From Ovis canadensis (Eukaryota; Chordata; Mammalia; Artiodactyla; Bovidae): a stretch of DNA of 64,000 nt. The translations under genes were made by a program, and so were the position numbers. The notes beneath the pieces were generated by a model. The model had not been told where the DNA came from, ran no database searches, and worked only from the letters and a program-made list of their open reading frames with translations. The stretch is from assembly GCF_042477335.2 (NCBI RefSeq), contig NC_091247.1, forward strand, positions 224,092,001 through 224,156,000. The letters run 5' to 3'. Shown piece by piece: positions 63,651-64,000 of the stretch; position 1 is the stretch's first letter, and each line of letters begins with the position of its first letter.

Positions 63651-63930
63651 TTCCATTATTTGCCCCTGGTACCCATATGCTGTGTTGGTTTTTTTCATCT
63701 TTTTCTTTACACACAAAATATTTTTATTAACTCTTTCCTCTCTCTTAAATGGACCCTCAGAGGCACGTTTATTGTGACTCTGATGAAGTGTAAGCTCCCA
63801 GCCCCTCATTTGTAAGAGTTCTTTCCAAAGCCCTGAAAGACTGCCTAGAAATTCTTTGTTTCTCATTTTGTGTTCTTTATCTTAAATATGACTCCCTACA
63901 AAACTGGAGTTTGCACATATGAACCCTCGT

Positions 63931-64000
63931 TGTTGTTTAGTAGCTCAGTTGTGTCCAACTCTTTCAACCCCATGGACTGTTAGCCTGCCAGGTTCCTCTG
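63931..64000 (-). repeat. Bov-tA SINE, truncated by window end
   Basis: 'gttgtttagtagctcagttgtgtccaactcttt...' to the window end. Confidence 0.9.

Larger units (their letters stand above)
63078..64000 (+). other. ZC3H7B: Start of ZC3H7B intron 2
   Basis: Runs off the window. Contains a MIR (63480-63650) and an antisense Bov-tA cut by the window end. Confidence 0.9.

Noticed and set aside
1-64000. CRISPR arrays, bacterial operons, phage or plasmid origins
   Set aside because: No regularly spaced short repeats with unique spacers and no prokaryotic gene content; the repeats present are mammalian SINEs, LINEs and simple repeats.

Overview
This window is mammalian nuclear DNA from a ruminant, most likely a bovid. 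The evidence is the repeat content: Bov-tA and BOV-A2 SINEs, BovB (RTE) LINEs, ruminant-type L1 3' ends, and cetartiodactyl CHR-type tRNA-Glu SINEs, lying over older MIR, L2, L1M, Tigger and MaLR remnants. There are no operons, no bacterial or plasmid genes and no CRISPR array. The layout matches the mammalian RANGAP1 - ZC3H7B neighbourhood (human 22q13.2), recognised here from the encoded peptides.

Region 1 (1-1750) is intergenic sequence downstream of RANGAP1. Region 2 (about 1.75-28.9 kb, minus strand) is the whole RANGAP1 gene. I could place 15 coding exons with GT-AG boundaries and continuous reading phase. They sum to 1758 nt, i.e. 585 codons plus stop, against 587 residues in human. 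The 3'UTR has an AATAAA at 1775-1780. The ATG lies at 26087-26089 in a near-ideal Kozak context. The promoter CpG island at about 28.15-29.2 kb carries up to three ZNF143-type ACTAC elements and an ETS site. The protein is the Ran GTPase-activating protein: N-terminal LRR domain, a hyper-acidic linker encoded by a TCC/GAG triplet tract (8.72-8.82 kb), and the C-terminal SUMO/RanBP2-binding domain. The acceptor lysine is the last codon of coding exon 13.

Region 3 (about 29.2-41.0 kb) is the roughly 12 kb spacer between the two genes. It is packed with repeats: inverted BOV-A2 dimers, an ERV1-like solo LTR, and two BovB copies in opposite orientation, one of which (37.7-39.7 kb) still shows reverse-transcriptase motifs but carries stop codons. 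Region 4 (41.0 kb to the end, plus strand) is the 5' part of ZC3H7B. It comprises a CpG-island promoter (41.0-42.3 kb), a probable non-coding exon 1 ending at 41405, a 21.6 kb intron 1 full of repeats, and exon 2 (63019-63077), which starts the protein with [17 protein letters not shown]. The gene continues beyond the window.

I did not find a new multi-gene system. The most interesting signals are structural: a 185-bp direct duplication at about 95% identity ending 11 bp from a RANGAP1 splice donor; a tandem duplication of a SINE plus its flank in ZC3H7B intron 1; an antisense MaLR provirus opened by L1 and Bov-tA insertions; upstream ORFs beside an AT-rich palindrome in ZC3H7B exon 1; and the ZNF143-type cluster at the RANGAP1 promoter.
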